A stretch of DNA of 64,000 nucleotides from Brachybacterium vulturis (GTDB taxonomy: Bacteria > Actinomycetota > Actinomycetes > Actinomycetales > Dermabacteraceae): positions 806,001 through 870,000 of the forward strand of contig NZ_CP023563.1 in the NCBI RefSeq assembly GCF_002407185.1. Direction: 5' to 3'. A program made the position numbers and the translations under genes. Below, piece by piece: positions 8,561 to 17,180 of the stretch. The stretch's first letter is position 1, and every line of letters begins with the position of its first letter. The notes beneath the pieces are model-generated. The model saw only the letters and a list, made by a program, of their open reading frames with translations. It was not told the DNA's origin and did not search any database.

Positions 8561-10384
8561 ATGGACCCCCGTATGTCCCCTCGGCGGGGACCGACCGCCG
8601 GTGGCCCCGCCGCCGCAGACGTCGCCGGCCTCCCCGCCGCGACGGGAGACCCGGGAGGGCACGAGGACCGTCCCGCCCCGGGCCGGCGCCGCGGAGGGCC
8701 GCATCGCCATCCCTGGGCCGGCAGGAGCTCCGGGAGGACTCTGCGGGAGGCCCGGCCGGACGCCGTCGGCCTCGACGCCGAGGTGCTGGCGCAGCTGCCG
8801 GGCATCATCCGTGCCGGTCTCGAGAACTCTCCGCCCCGTTTCGCGGGGGCCTCCCTGCTGGTGGCCTCGCGGGCGGGGATCGCCTACGAGCATGCGGACG
8901 GCCAGGCGCTGCGCTGGCAGGACGCCTCCACCGAGCTGCCTCGGGACCAGTGGATCCCCGCTCGCACCGACACCCTCTTCGACCTCGCCTCGATCTCGAA
9001 GATCGTCACCGCGACCGCCGTGATGCAGCACATCGAGCAGGGGCTGCTGCGCCTTGAGGACCGGGTCGCCGACCAGCTGCCGCGCTTCGCCGAGCACGGG
9101 AAGGGCGAGGTCACCGTCCAGCAGCTGCTCACCCACGTCAGCGGCCTGCCGGCCTGGATCGATCTCTGCACCGCGCACCCGGACGTCCCCTCCCGGATCG
9201 ATGCGGTGCTCACCGCGCCCCTGCAGACCTCGCCCGGCTCGACGTACACCTACAGCGACCTGGGACTGATCACGCTGGGGCTGATCGTCGAGAAGCTCTC
9301 CGGGACAGGGCTGGACGAGTACGTGCGCGAGCACATCACCGCCCCGCTGGGGATGACCGAGACGATGTACAACCCGCCCGCGCAGCTGAGGGACCGGATC
9401 GCCGCGACCGAGTACGTGGACGCCGACGGGCGCCTCGTGCACGGCCACGTCCACGACGAGAACGCCTGGTCGCTCGGCGGGGTGGCGGGGCACGCGGGAG
9501 TGTTCTCCACCGCCCGGGACCTCGCGGTGTTCGCCCAGATGTTCCTGGACGGGGGTCGCTGCGGCGGGGCACGGATCCTCGAGGCGAGCACCGTCCAGGA
9601 CATGTTCACCGACCGCATCGCCGAGGTGACCGGGGCGGGCGGCGCTCGCCGCGGCCTGGGCCCGGAGCTCGCGGCCTGGACCTACCACGCCGGTCTGACC
9701 AGCCCCTACAGCGGCGTGCACACCGGATTCACCGGCACCTCGCTGGTCATCGACCCGCTCACCGACACGATCGTCATCCTGCTGACGAACTCGGTGCACC
9801 CCACCCGGGAGTGGTCGAGCACCTCGGTCACCCGCCGCGAGGTCTCCACCTGCGTCGCGCATGCGCTCGGAGTGGTCCCGCAGCAGATCCGTGGCGGCTG
9901 GCAGGCGGGGGATGCGGACGCGAGCACCGCGACGCTGAGCTTCGCAGCGGAGCTGCGAGCGGATCTGCAGGCGGGTCTGCCGGCGACTGCCGCGGAGCTG
10001 CATCTCGACCTGTTCGCGCACCTCGAGACCGACCATGACATCCTCACCGTCGAGGCCTCCGCGGACCAGGGGGAGACCTGGCTGCCGCTCCCCGGCCGCC
10101 TCGAGGCGCCGGACGAGGACCCGGTCGAGGTGCCCGACGGGCGGATCACCGGCTGGGGACGGCGTGTGGTGTGGGACGGCACGTTCGCGCTCGCCGACGG
10201 CGGCGCACCGCTGGTCGGCGAGGTGCAGATCCGCCTGCGCCTGACCACGGGCGGCCCCCCGCGCGGGCTCGGTGCCCGGGTGGGGCGGCTGCGCGTGCTC
10301 GATGGGGGCCACGAGCTGTTCGACTCGCATCGGCCTGATGACCGCCGGGAGATCCTCGCGGACGGCTGGGTGCTCGGCGGCTGA
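8561..10384 (+). CDS. Serine beta-lactamase-like hydrolase with C-terminal beta-sandwich
   Basis: A 607-residue class C beta-lactamase/esterase-family protein. The nucleophile motif SxxK is in LASISKIVT, the YxN-type position is YSD in YTYSDLGL, and the third motif is HTGFTG. The N-terminal 65 residues are Pro/Arg/Gly-rich without a clear signal peptide; residues about 460-600 look like an added beta-sandwich domain. The start ATG at 8561 is chosen over in-frame 8465 because AAGGAG sits at 8551-8556. Probable role is amide or ester hydrolysis in cell-wall or drug metabolism; substrate cannot be told. The stop codon lies inside a 15-bp tandem repeat array. Confidence 0.85.
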   Translation: MDPRMSPRRGPTAGGPAAADVAGLPAATGDPGGHEDRPAPGRRRGGPHRHPWAGRSSGRTLREARPDAVGLDAEVLAQLPGIIRAGLENSPPRFAGASLLVASRAGIAYEHADGQALRWQDASTELPRDQWIPARTDTLFDLASISKIVTATAVMQHIEQGLLRLEDRVADQLPRFAEHGKGEVTVQQLLTHVSGLPAWIDLCTAHPDVPSRIDAVLTAPLQTSPGSTYTYSDLGLITLGLIVEKLSGTGLDEYVREHITAPLGMTETMYNPPAQLRDRIAATEYVDADGRLVHGHVHDENAWSLGGVAGHAGVFSTARDLAVFAQMFLDGGRCGGARILEASTVQDMFTDRIAEVTGAGGARRGLGPELAAWTYHAGLTSPYSGVHTGFTGTSLVIDPLTDTIVILLTNSVHPTREWSSTSVTRREVSTCVAHALGVVPQQIRGGWQAGDADASTATLSFAAELRADLQAGLPATAAELHLDLFAHLETDHDILTVEASADQGETWLPLPGRLEAPDEDPVEVPDGRITGWGRRVVWDGTFALADGGAPLVGEVQIRLRLTTGGPPRGLGARVGRLRVLDGGHELFDSHRPDDRREILADGWVLGG

Positions 10385-10506
10385 GGGCTCGGCGGCGGCG
10401 GGGCCGGCGGCTGAGGGCACGGCGACGGACGGCACGGCGACGGACGGCACGGCGGCGGCGGGCTCGGCGGCGGACGGCACGGCGACAGAGGGCTTGGCGG
10501 CAGAGG
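10372..10506. repeat. Nine-unit 15-bp degenerate tandem repeat spanning a stop codon
   Basis: Nine consecutive 15-bp units of the form GCNCGGCGRCGGANG run from the last codons of the serine hydrolase into the intergenic region. Units 4 and 5 are identical and most others differ by 1-5 bases. The hydrolase stop TGA (10382-10384) lies inside unit 1, and unit 3 has the same TGA-containing variant. Because units are 15 bp, a change removing the stop would add pentapeptide repeats to the protein. Confidence 0.85.
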
Positions 10507-10745
10507 GGCCGCGCCCGGGGTCGGACGGCCCTGGCCGGCACGTGCGCGCCGGAGGCCTCGGGGAGCGCCCGCAGCGGGCCGGTCGTCGGGCGTGGGCGGG
10601 GCGTGGACAGAACCTGCCGAGCGTGGACCGGGCGGGCTGCTCGTGCGGCGTGTGTCGAGCGCCGACGGTTCCTCCACAGCACCGATCGATCCACATTTCG
10701 GCACGGGCTCTTCCCCGGTCTTCTCCCGGTGAGAACGATGGGGCC
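10385..10745. other. 361-nt intergenic region, mostly repeat, no supported gene
   Basis: The first third is the 15-bp repeat array. The rest is GC-rich DNA up to the DUF222-HNH start. Open frames cross it on both strands, but they are low-complexity (Gly/Ala/Thr or Pro/Ala/Val pentapeptides) and are best read as repeat artefacts. No convincing terminator or RNA gene is seen. Confidence 0.6.
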
Positions 10746-12497
10746 ATGACCAGCTCGCCGAACGTTCTCGGCCCTGAGGGAGAGATCTCCGCTCAGGCGC
10801 TCCTGGACGGGCTGCGGGCACAGGGACCGGCCGCGCTCGCCGAGGCGCTCGGGGACCTGGCCCACCTCCTGCAGGAGATCGCGGGCGATCCCGGGGAGGC
10901 GTTCGAGATCGCGGGCAGAGCCCGAGGCGACGTCACGGATCTGCTCGGCAATCTCCAGGCCTGCGCCTCCGCGATGGATGCGCTCGAGGCGCGCTCGGTG
11001 ATCGCGCTGCGGGACATCACCCGCCGCGACCGGCACGCCCAGGCCCGGGACCGGGCGGCGCACGAGACCGGTGCGGGGCCGTCGCAGAGCACGGTCCAGG
11101 AGGCGGCCGACGGCGCCACCGCGGAGGACCTCTCGCTCCTCACCCGCCGCTCACCGCATATGGCCGGCCGCACCCTGGCCTCCGCGCAGCGGCTCATCGA
11201 GGTGCTGCCACGGATGATGGATGCGCTGCGTACGGGGAAGATCAGCAGTGACGTCGCCTATTCCGTCGCCGGGGCCGCCTCGGTGCTCTCCCCCGACCTC
11301 GCCCGCGAGGTGGATCGCAGGCTCGATGAACGGCTCCCCGAGCTCGATGGCGCGGGCACCCGGCGCTGGGCGGATGCGGTGGCGACCATCGCCGGTGAGC
11401 TCGATCCCGAAGGGGCCACCCTGCGGTACCGCCGAGCACACCGGGACCGTCACGTGACGATGACACCGGGTCAGCACGGCATGGCCACGGTATCGGCCCG
11501 GCTCTCCGCGATCGACGCCACGCGGATCCACAAACGGCTCTCCCTCGAGGCGGAGCGCCGGCGTGCCGCCGGAGCACGGAGGGGCCACGGTGCCGCCATG
11601 GCCGATGCCTTCACCGACACCCTGCTCGGACGCGGCGACAACACGGCCGCGCCGGGGACGCTCGACATCGGGATGATCATCACGGACCGAGCCCTGTTCC
11701 GCCCGGATGTCGGGGACCCCGCCCACCTCGAGGGCTACGGGGCCGTGCCCGCCGAGGCGGTCCGGGAGCAGCTGCGGGCCGCGACCGCCGAGCCCGCGGA
11801 CCCGGCGGCTGACCCCCACGGCGCCGACGGTCCGGCCGTCCGCGCCGAGCTCCGTCGGCTCTACGCCCATCCGACCTCCGATGAGCTGGTCGCCATGGAT
11901 TCGACCGCTCGCGCCTTCCCTCCCGCGATGCGACGGTTCCTCACCTGGCGCGACACCTCGTGCCGCGGCCCGCACTGCAACGCCGCCATCCGGCAGAGCG
12001 ACCACATCGAGCCAGCATCCCGAGGCGGGCCCACCAGCGTGGACAACGGACAGGGCCTGTGCGCGCATTGCAACAAGAAGGAGACCAGCGCCGCGAGCGT
12101 CGAGCGGGTCGAGAGCCCCGAGGGATCCGGCCACCGCGTCGAATGGACCGGCCACTCCGGCGTCCGCCGGATCACCACTGCGACCCCGCTGCGCTGGCCG
12201 CGTCGGCCCAAGCCCAAGGACGCAGAGCCCGAGGACGCAGAGCCCGAGGACGCAGAGCCCGAGGACGCGGAGCCCGACGAGACCCTGGCAACTGCGTCCC
12301 TCGCTGAGCGACGGGCCACCCGACCCCGTCGGCAGCCGGCCTCCCCGCCGCCTCCGCCGCAACGTCCAGCGCCCCGGCCTCCTGCACGCAGCGAGCGGGC
12401 AGCCACCGGCGCACCCGCGACGGTTCCGGCCCGGAGAGTCCCGCCAACCGCTCGGCGAAGCGACCGGGCCGAGCCCGCAGACGATCCGGATCATTGA
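10746..12497 (+). CDS. DUF222 / HNH endonuclease domain protein (13E12-repeat type)
   Basis: A 583-residue protein with an N-terminal helical DUF222-like region (about 30-360) and an HNH nuclease fold near residues 405-445. The visible zinc/catalytic elements are CRGPHC, SDHIEPASRGG, and CAHCNKKE. This family is abundant and multicopy in Micrococcales; its biological role is not established, although mobile-element or DNA-repair roles have been suggested. The C-terminal 130 residues are low complexity, with (DAEPE)n acidic repeats followed by a Pro/Arg-rich tail. The ATG at 10746 is the first plausible start. Confidence 0.88.
   Translation: MTSSPNVLGPEGEISAQALLDGLRAQGPAALAEALGDLAHLLQEIAGDPGEAFEIAGRARGDVTDLLGNLQACASAMDALEARSVIALRDITRRDRHAQARDRAAHETGAGPSQSTVQEAADGATAEDLSLLTRRSPHMAGRTLASAQRLIEVLPRMMDALRTGKISSDVAYSVAGAASVLSPDLAREVDRRLDERLPELDGAGTRRWADAVATIAGELDPEGATLRYRRAHRDRHVTMTPGQHGMATVSARLSAIDATRIHKRLSLEAERRRAAGARRGHGAAMADAFTDTLLGRGDNTAAPGTLDIGMIITDRALFRPDVGDPAHLEGYGAVPAEAVREQLRAATAEPADPAADPHGADGPAVRAELRRLYAHPTSDELVAMDSTARAFPPAMRRFLTWRDTSCRGPHCNAAIRQSDHIEPASRGGPTSVDNGQGLCAHCNKKETSAASVERVESPEGSGHRVEWTGHSGVRRITTATPLRWPRRPKPKDAEPEDAEPEDAEPEDAEPDETLATASLAERRATRPRRQPASPPPPPQRPAPRPPARSERAATGAPATVPARRVPPTARRSDRAEPADDPDH
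12219..12278 (+). repeat. Four in-frame 15-bp repeats encoding acidic pentapeptides
   Basis: Three exact copies and one near-exact copy of GACGCAGAGCCCGAG encode DAEPE repeats in the linker after the HNH domain. Slippage here would change linker length by five residues without breaking the frame. Confidence 0.9.
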
Positions 12498-12576
12498 GCG
12501 TGTGCCGGCGAGGCCAGCGCTCGCCCGAGCAGACGACGGGCAGGGCCTCCCGGCCGGGGCCGCTAGCATCACCCTC

Positions 12577-13314
12577 GTGAAACCGTTCGTGCAGATCGCC
12601 ACCCGACCCGAGGACGACGTCGCCCTCACCGAGCGCGCCGCCGTGCTCGCCTTCACCGGACTCGCGGAGGACGAGCTGCTCTGGGCGCGACTGGACCGGG
12701 ACCCGTTCCCCGACCTGGGGGCCGAGGACATCTCGGGGATCATCCTGTGCGGCAGCCCCTTCACCGTCTCCGATGCGGCCCGGACCAAGTCCGCGGCGCA
12801 GATCAAGGCCGAGAAGGAGATCTTCCGGATCCTCGACCAGGTGATCGCCCAGGACATCCCCTTCCTCGGTGCGTGCTACGGGATCGGCACCCTCGGCACC
12901 CACCAGGGCGCCCTGATCGACAAGGTCCACGGGGAGCCGCTGGGCGCCGTGGAGGTCACCCTCACCGAGGCCGGCCGGCAGGACCCGCTGATCCGCGAGG
13001 CGCGGCTCCCGGAGACCTTCACCGGCCTGGTCGGGCACAAGGAGGCGGTGAACACCCTGCCCGAGCACGCCACGGTGCTCGCCTCCGGGAAGACCTCACC
13101 GGTGCAGATGTTCCGCGTGGGCACGCGGCAGTACGCGACCCAGTTCCATCCCGAGCTGGACATCCCCTCGATCATCGAGCGCGCCCGCGCCTATCGCGAC
13201 CACGGCTACTTCTCCCCGGACGAGATGGAGGACGTCTTCGATGCACTGCGCGGGGAGACCGCCGATGATCCGCCCCGCCTGCTGCGCGCCTTCGCGACCC
13301 TGTACGCCGGCTGA
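12577..13314 (+). CDS. Class I glutamine amidotransferase (GuaA-like GATase domain)
   Basis: A 245-residue stand-alone type 1 glutamine amidotransferase. The nucleophile Cys is in FLGACYGIG and the catalytic His/Glu are in TQFHPELD. The family resembles the GMP-synthase-like 'glutamine amidotransferase' proteins that act without a fused synthetase; the acceptor is unknown. The GTG start has TAGCAT at 12564-12569 with exactly 7 nt between and no Shine-Dalgarno, consistent with leaderless initiation. The stop codon lies in the first unit of a 22-bp tandem repeat. Confidence 0.88.
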   Translation: MKPFVQIATRPEDDVALTERAAVLAFTGLAEDELLWARLDRDPFPDLGAEDISGIILCGSPFTVSDAARTKSAAQIKAEKEIFRILDQVIAQDIPFLGACYGIGTLGTHQGALIDKVHGEPLGAVEVTLTEAGRQDPLIREARLPETFTGLVGHKEAVNTLPEHATVLASGKTSPVQMFRVGTRQYATQFHPELDIPSIIERARAYRDHGYFSPDEMEDVFDALRGETADDPPRLLRAFATLYAG

Positions 13315-13374
13315 CGCGGCGGCTCCCGTCGACTGACGCTGCGATTCCTGCCGGCTGGCGCGGCGGTTCCCGCT
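13309..13374. repeat. Three contiguous 22-bp degenerate tandem repeats spanning a stop codon
   Basis: Units at 13309-13330, 13331-13352 and 13353-13374 follow the pattern GRCTGRCGCNGCGRYTCCNGYY, and a weaker fourth unit may begin at 13375. The amidotransferase stop TGA (13312-13314) is part of unit 1. The arrangement parallels the repeat at 10372-10506. Confidence 0.75.
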
Positions 13375-13493
13375 GGCCGGCGCCGAGCGGTCGAAAGCCT
13401 GACGGGGTGCAACACGGCTGACGTGGACGGCTGTTCCCCCGTGCCCGGCACGGCGTCCCCCGTCGGCGCCGCCGGCTCGGGTACCGTCCCAGC

Positions 13494-14378
13494 GTGCCCC
13501 GATTCACACCTGAGCAGGTCCGTCGACGCCAGATCGCCGCGGGCACGTTCGCCCTCGTGCTGCTGCTGGTGGTCGGCGGCTGCACCGTCACCGTGATCGG
13601 CGCACTGCGGGGCGAGGCCGACGGGCACGCGCTCAGCGATCCGGAGCCCTTCCAGGCCGATGATGCAGCGATGTCGGTGGCCCTCTCCCCGGGCGACGCC
13701 GCGGTGCTCGCGAACCTGCCCGACCGGGGCGGGCTCATGCCCGGCGAGGTGATGGGCGTCGACGTCTCCAGCCACCAGCAGGACATCGACTGGGCGCGGG
13801 CCAGAGCCGACGGGATCGGCTTCGCCTACGTCAAGGCCACCGAGGGCGCCGGTTTCACCGACACCCACTTCCGCAAGAACTGGGACGGGGCCCGCGCCGC
13901 CGGCATCACGCCCGGCGCCTACCACTACTTCACCCTGTGCTCCTCCGGCACGGAGCAGGCCGAGGACTTCCTGGCGGCTGCACCACCGGACGATTCCGCC
14001 CTGCCCCCCGCGCTGGATCTCGAGTTCGACGGCGCCTGCGAGGAGCTTCCCGAGGCGAGCGCGGTCCAGGCCGAGATCGACGCCTTCACCGCCGTGGTGG
14101 AGGAGTCCTGGGGTCGCCGCCTGGTCATCTACGCCTCCTCCGAGTGGCGACGCCACTTCGGCCTCCCGGTCACCGACTCCCGCCCGGACTGGCGCTTCGC
14201 CGCCGGGAAGCGACCGTCCCAGGCTGACTGGGCGGTGTGGCAGCTGCGCTTCGACGGTACCGTCGCCGGGATCGACGGCCCGGTCGACATCGACGTGGCC
14301 CGGATCGAGACCCTGCGCGAGCACGCCGCCATCCCCGAGGGCGAGGGTGCGCTCGCCCATCCCCTCGAGGAGACGTGA
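13494..14378 (+). CDS. GH25 muramidase (lysozyme-like), membrane-anchored or secreted
   Basis: A 294-residue glycoside hydrolase family 25 protein, predicted to cleave the beta-1,4 bond between N-acetylmuramic acid and N-acetylglucosamine in peptidoglycan. The GH25 signature is clear: GVDVSSHQ (Asp 90), FAYVKATEG, GAYHYF and the acidic LDLEFDG. Residues about 15-38 form one hydrophobic segment after RRR, acting as a signal anchor or signal peptide. The GTG start lies 6 nt after TACCGT (13482-13487), with no Shine-Dalgarno, fitting leaderless transcription. Confidence 0.92.
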   Translation: MPRFTPEQVRRRQIAAGTFALVLLLVVGGCTVTVIGALRGEADGHALSDPEPFQADDAAMSVALSPGDAAVLANLPDRGGLMPGEVMGVDVSSHQQDIDWARARADGIGFAYVKATEGAGFTDTHFRKNWDGARAAGITPGAYHYFTLCSSGTEQAEDFLAAAPPDDSALPPALDLEFDGACEELPEASAVQAEIDAFTAVVEESWGRRLVIYASSEWRRHFGLPVTDSRPDWRFAAGKRPSQADWAVWQLRFDGTVAGIDGPVDIDVARIETLREHAAIPEGEGALAHPLEET

Positions 14379-14406
14379 GCGCGGCAGCGCCGGCCATGCC
14401 TGCAGC

Positions 14407-15117
14407 TCAGGGCTGCAGCCGGTGCCGTTCCCACCCGCCGTCGGCGCGCGCCGTGTAGAGGATCCGGTCGTGGAACCGATGCGGACGCCCCTGCCAGAAC
14501 TCCAGGGACTCCGGCCGCACCCGCAGCCCGCCCCAGAACGGGGGCCGCGGCACCGGAGCATCCACGAACCGTGCTTCGACCTCCGCGTACTGTGCCTCCA
14601 GCGACTCGCGCGAAGCGATGGGGCGGGACTGGCGGGAGGCCCAGGCCGCCAGCTGGGAACCGCGTGGACGCTGCCTCCAGTAGGCGTCGGACTCCGCGGT
14701 GGAGGCCTGCTCCACCGTGCCTTCGATCCGCACCTGGCGCTGCAGCGGGTACCAGGGCAGCAGCAGCGCGGCCCGCGGTGTCGTCCCGACCTCGCGGCCC
14801 TTGTCCGAGTCCAGGTTCGTGAAGACCACGAAACCGTCCTGGTCATGGTTCTTCAGCAGCACGGAGCGGGAGCGGGGCCGGGCGGTCCCGTCGGCGTCGA
14901 TCGCGACGGTGGAGAGCACCACGGCCGACGGCTCCGGCAGGTCCGCGTGCTCGTCCCGCTGGGCGAAAGCCTCCGCCAGCCAGATGTCGAACAGTGCCAG
15001 CGGGTCCACCGGGGCGTCATCGGGCAGCGACCCGGCGAGGTAGTCGGTGCGCTCACCGGCCAGCCGCCGCACGGAAGCGGCGGCGCCGTCGATCGGGGAG
15101 GGGGAAGTCCTCGTCAT
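14407..15117 (-). CDS. pdxH: Pyridoxamine 5'-phosphate oxidase
   Basis: A 236-residue FMN enzyme that oxidises pyridoxamine or pyridoxine 5'-phosphate to pyridoxal 5'-phosphate. Family features are DPLALFxxWLxEA near the N-terminus, RSRSVLLKNHDQDGFVVFTN, SxKGREVxxxPRAALLxPW, the QSRPI segment, and the diagnostic ending GWERHRLQP. The ATG at 15117 follows TAGGAT (15130-15125) by 7 nt with no Shine-Dalgarno; longer in-frame starts lack family similarity. It is convergent with the GH25 gene. Confidence 0.94.
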   Translation of the reverse strand: MTRTSPSPIDGAAASVRRLAGERTDYLAGSLPDDAPVDPLALFDIWLAEAFAQRDEHADLPEPSAVVLSTVAIDADGTARPRSRSVLLKNHDQDGFVVFTNLDSDKGREVGTTPRAALLLPWYPLQRQVRIEGTVEQASTAESDAYWRQRPRGSQLAAWASRQSRPIASRESLEAQYAEVEARFVDAPVPRPPFWGGLRVRPESLEFWQGRPHRFHDRILYTARADGGWERHRLQP

Positions 15118-15233
15118 AACGCTGATCCTAGAGCTCCGCTCGGACTCGTGCAGCAGGCCCCCGCCGAGGTGCGGGACCGGGGTCCGAGAAGCCTGGGGGG
15201 AGAGCAGGCGGAGCACAAGCAGCTCGGCAGCGA

Positions 15234-15581
15234 TCAGCCGGGCAGAGTCGGATCGCCCTCCGCGATCGCGCGCAGCGCGGCCAGGTGCGCGGCGAGCGCC
15301 GTGCGCCCTGAGGCGGTGAGCGAGACCCAGGTCAACCGCCGGGCATCCTTCCGGACCGGGGAGAACTCCTTGCGCAGCGCTACCAGGTCGGCCTCGGCGA
15401 GCAGCCTGAGGTTCTTCGAGAGGTTCGCGTCCTTCAGCGCCAGGGTGTCGCGCAGCACGGCGAACTCGATCTCGTCCACCGGACGCAGCAGACCGCAGAT
15501 CCGCAGTCGGACCGGGGCGTGGATGAGCTCATGGAACGCAGGGGCGGGCTCCGCCCCGGTGCGGGAGGAGGGTCGGCTCAT
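15234..15581 (-). CDS. Winged-helix transcriptional regulator (ArsR/MarR-like)
   Basis: A 115-residue DNA-binding protein with FHELIHAPVRLRICGLL, then LRDTLALKDANLSKNLRLLAEADLV, the recognition helix and wing of the 'winged helix DNA-binding domain' family (PF13601-like). Its ATG overlaps the stop of the upstream membrane gene by 4 nt (ATGA), so the pair is translationally coupled. This membrane-protein plus wHTH pairing is common in actinobacteria, where the regulator is thought to repress its own operon. A palindromic sequence sits inside the operon promoter at 16101-16110. Confidence 0.85.
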   Translation of the reverse strand: MSRPSSRTGAEPAPAFHELIHAPVRLRICGLLRPVDEIEFAVLRDTLALKDANLSKNLRLLAEADLVALRKEFSPVRKDARRLTWVSLTASGRTALAAHLAALRAIAEGDPTLPG

Positions 15582-16084
15582 CGCGGTTCGGAGGGGCGGT
15601 GCGGATGGGCGACCTCCGAGCGCAGCACCGCGTCGTACCGCCTCCCCAGCAGCACGGTCGCGACGACGCCGACGCCGGCGGGAAGCAGCACCCACCACTG
15701 CGGGAGCGAGGCGATCTTCAGCACCACGCCGGAAGCCACCAGCAGCGCGAGCACCGCCAGGATCAGCAGCAACATGCGTCGGCTGCGGGGCCCCGCCGGC
15801 CGGGTCATGGAGATCCGGTAGCGGCTGGTGTAGGACCTCATCAGGACGGGGATCCAGAGGACGACCAGCATGATCACGGAGACCGAGGGGACTGTCGGCA
15901 GGGCCTGGGCGCCGATCGCCGCGGCCACGATCACTCCGAGGACGAGGTGATACCACCACGGTGAGACCAGACGTCCGGCGAGCTGCGAGGCGTCCTCGTC
16001 CAGTGCATCCAGCGCGGTGCGCGCCTCGCCGGCGGTGGGCGGAGGGACGGGGGTATTGCGAGGGCCCGACGGGTCGGTCTTCAT
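15578..16084 (-). CDS. Integral membrane protein, partner of the winged-helix regulator
   Basis: A 168-residue protein with about four hydrophobic segments after a soluble N-terminus of roughly 45 residues; WWYHLVLGVIVAAAIGAQAL begins the first. No enzymatic motif is seen. The ATG at 16084 lies 7 nt after TAGCCT with TTGCCA 17 nt further upstream, an unusually complete promoter for this window, and there is no Shine-Dalgarno, so translation is probably leaderless. It overlaps the downstream regulator by 4 nt. Confidence 0.82.
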   Translation of the reverse strand: MKTDPSGPRNTPVPPPTAGEARTALDALDEDASQLAGRLVSPWWYHLVLGVIVAAAIGAQALPTVPSVSVIMLVVLWIPVLMRSYTSRYRISMTRPAGPRSRRMLLLILAVLALLVASGVVLKIASLPQWWVLLPAGVGVVATVLLGRRYDAVLRSEVAHPHRPSEPR

Positions 16085-16091
16085 GCGGCGG

Positions 16092-16120
16092 AGGCTACAA
16101 GTGACTTCACGAACTGGCAA
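16092..16120 (-). promoter_or_regulatory. Promoter with internal palindrome for the membrane/wHTH operon
   Basis: On the minus strand the -35 is TTGCCA (16120-16115), the spacer is 17 nt, and the -10 is TAGCCT (16097-16092), ending 7 nt before the ATG. The spacer contains GTGACTTCAC (16101-16110), whose outer four bases are inverted repeats. This is a reasonable position for an operator of the regulator encoded by the second gene. Confidence 0.6.
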
Positions 16121-16418
16121 GCGATCCGGCGGGAGAGAGGCGGTGGCGCCCTCGACGGTCCGTCCCGGCAACACGCAGCAGGGCCGACGGCAGAGCCCGC
16201 CTGCGCGGGTGCCCCGCCGGGCGCCGGCCCGGACCCTCGGGTGGTGCCGGCAGCTTCAGCGTGCTGGGATCCTCGCCGCGCTCGGCGGCGCGGACCTTCG
16301 CGACGCGCAGGGAGTGCAGGGCCTCGCGGTCGCCGTAGGAGGCGGGCAGCGGGCGGTAGTCGATGAGGTGGTCGGAGGTGGCTCGGGTGCGGCTGGTGGA
16401 GATGGTCGCGTCTCTCAT
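16107..16418 (-). CDS. Possible small protein of unknown function
   Basis: A 103-codon frame beginning MRDATISTSRTRATSDHLID. A GGAGG sequence is well placed before the ATG at 16418. The first 60 residues have a plausible composition (a tyrosine-containing middle and a basic helix), but the last 40 are Arg/Pro/Gly-rich, as shadow frames in GC-rich DNA are. No family is recognised. It could equally be non-coding leader of the downstream operon. Confidence 0.35.
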   Translation of the reverse strand: MRDATISTSRTRATSDHLIDYRPLPASYGDREALHSLRVAKVRAAERGEDPSTLKLPAPPEGPGRRPAGHPRRRALPSALLRVAGTDRRGRHRLSPAGSLASS

Positions 16419-16540
16419 GGTCCCAGCCTCCGCCGCGGCGCACCGGCGGCACATCCGTCGGCGGGAGCGGCGCGGTCAGACCGTGGGGTGATCTGTGGGA
16501 GCCCGCTCTCCGCCCGGGGTGTCGCCGCGTCGGCGTCCGT

Positions 16541-17074
16541 TCATCGCACCATGCGGAGGTCCCTCAGGCTGCCGAGATGCTCCTCCACCCGGGCGGCGCC
16601 GTCGGGCGCGAAGCCGGCCTTCTCGTAGAAGCGTCGTGCGCGAGGGTTGTCCTCGGCGACCCAGACGCTCGCGGGCCCGCCCTCGAGGATCGCCTCGGTC
16701 AGCGCCGCGGCGAGGCCGGTGCCGAGCCATTCCTCGTCGAGGTAGAGCAGGGACAGCTCGCGGGGTCGTACCGGCTGCGCCTCGCGCGGGGGCCAGGAGG
16801 CGGCCAGTCCGATCACGGCGCCCACGCCGTCGCGTCCCACCCGGTAGCGGCCCTCGTCGGCCGCGGGGGTGCCGGGCGTGAGCCAGCTGGTCCAGTGCGT
16901 GATCCGGCGGTCGATCGCCTCCTGCCCGAACCACTGCTCCCCGTGGAGCAGGTGCGAGTAGGCGAGCTCCCAGCCGCGCACGTGGATCCGGGCCAGAGCC
17001 GGGACGTCGGCGAGCGTGGGGGTGCTGATGGTGAAGGCCTGCTCCGTCGGGGAGGCGGGATCCGGGGCGCTCAT
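16541..17074 (-). CDS. GNAT family N-acetyltransferase
   Basis: A 177-residue Gcn5-related acetyltransferase. The acetyl-CoA site appears as LSLLYLDEEWLGTGLAAAL (motif A, with G-T-G in the pyrophosphate loop), followed by VWVAEDNPRARRFYEKAGF (motif B), a highly typical GNAT ending. The N-terminal RIHVRGWELAYSHLL matches the subgroup often annotated as RimI-like or toxin-detoxifying acetyltransferases; the substrate is not known. The ATG follows TAGGGT (17087-17082) by 7 nt. Confidence 0.9.
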   Translation of the reverse strand: MSAPDPASPTEQAFTISTPTLADVPALARIHVRGWELAYSHLLHGEQWFGQEAIDRRITHWTSWLTPGTPAADEGRYRVGRDGVGAVIGLAASWPPREAQPVRPRELSLLYLDEEWLGTGLAAALTEAILEGGPASVWVAEDNPRARRFYEKAGFAPDGAARVEEHLGSLRDLRMVR

Positions 17075-17180
17075 GGCCACCACCCTATTCGGGCGGCGTG
17101 ACCGGCAGTCCCGTGGTCGACGGGCCGCGGACCCCAGCGGCCAACGCCCCGGCGCCCGTTTCGTCGCCGGGGACGGAGAG

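Noticed and set aside
7802..10747. 981-codon minus-strand frame
   Set aside because: Opposes two clear genes and includes repeat-array pentapeptides; no domain motif.
14400..14418. Terminator at the CTGCAG...CTGCAG repeat between GH25 gene and pdxH
   Set aside because: Only six pairs, and it overlaps the pdxH coding end.
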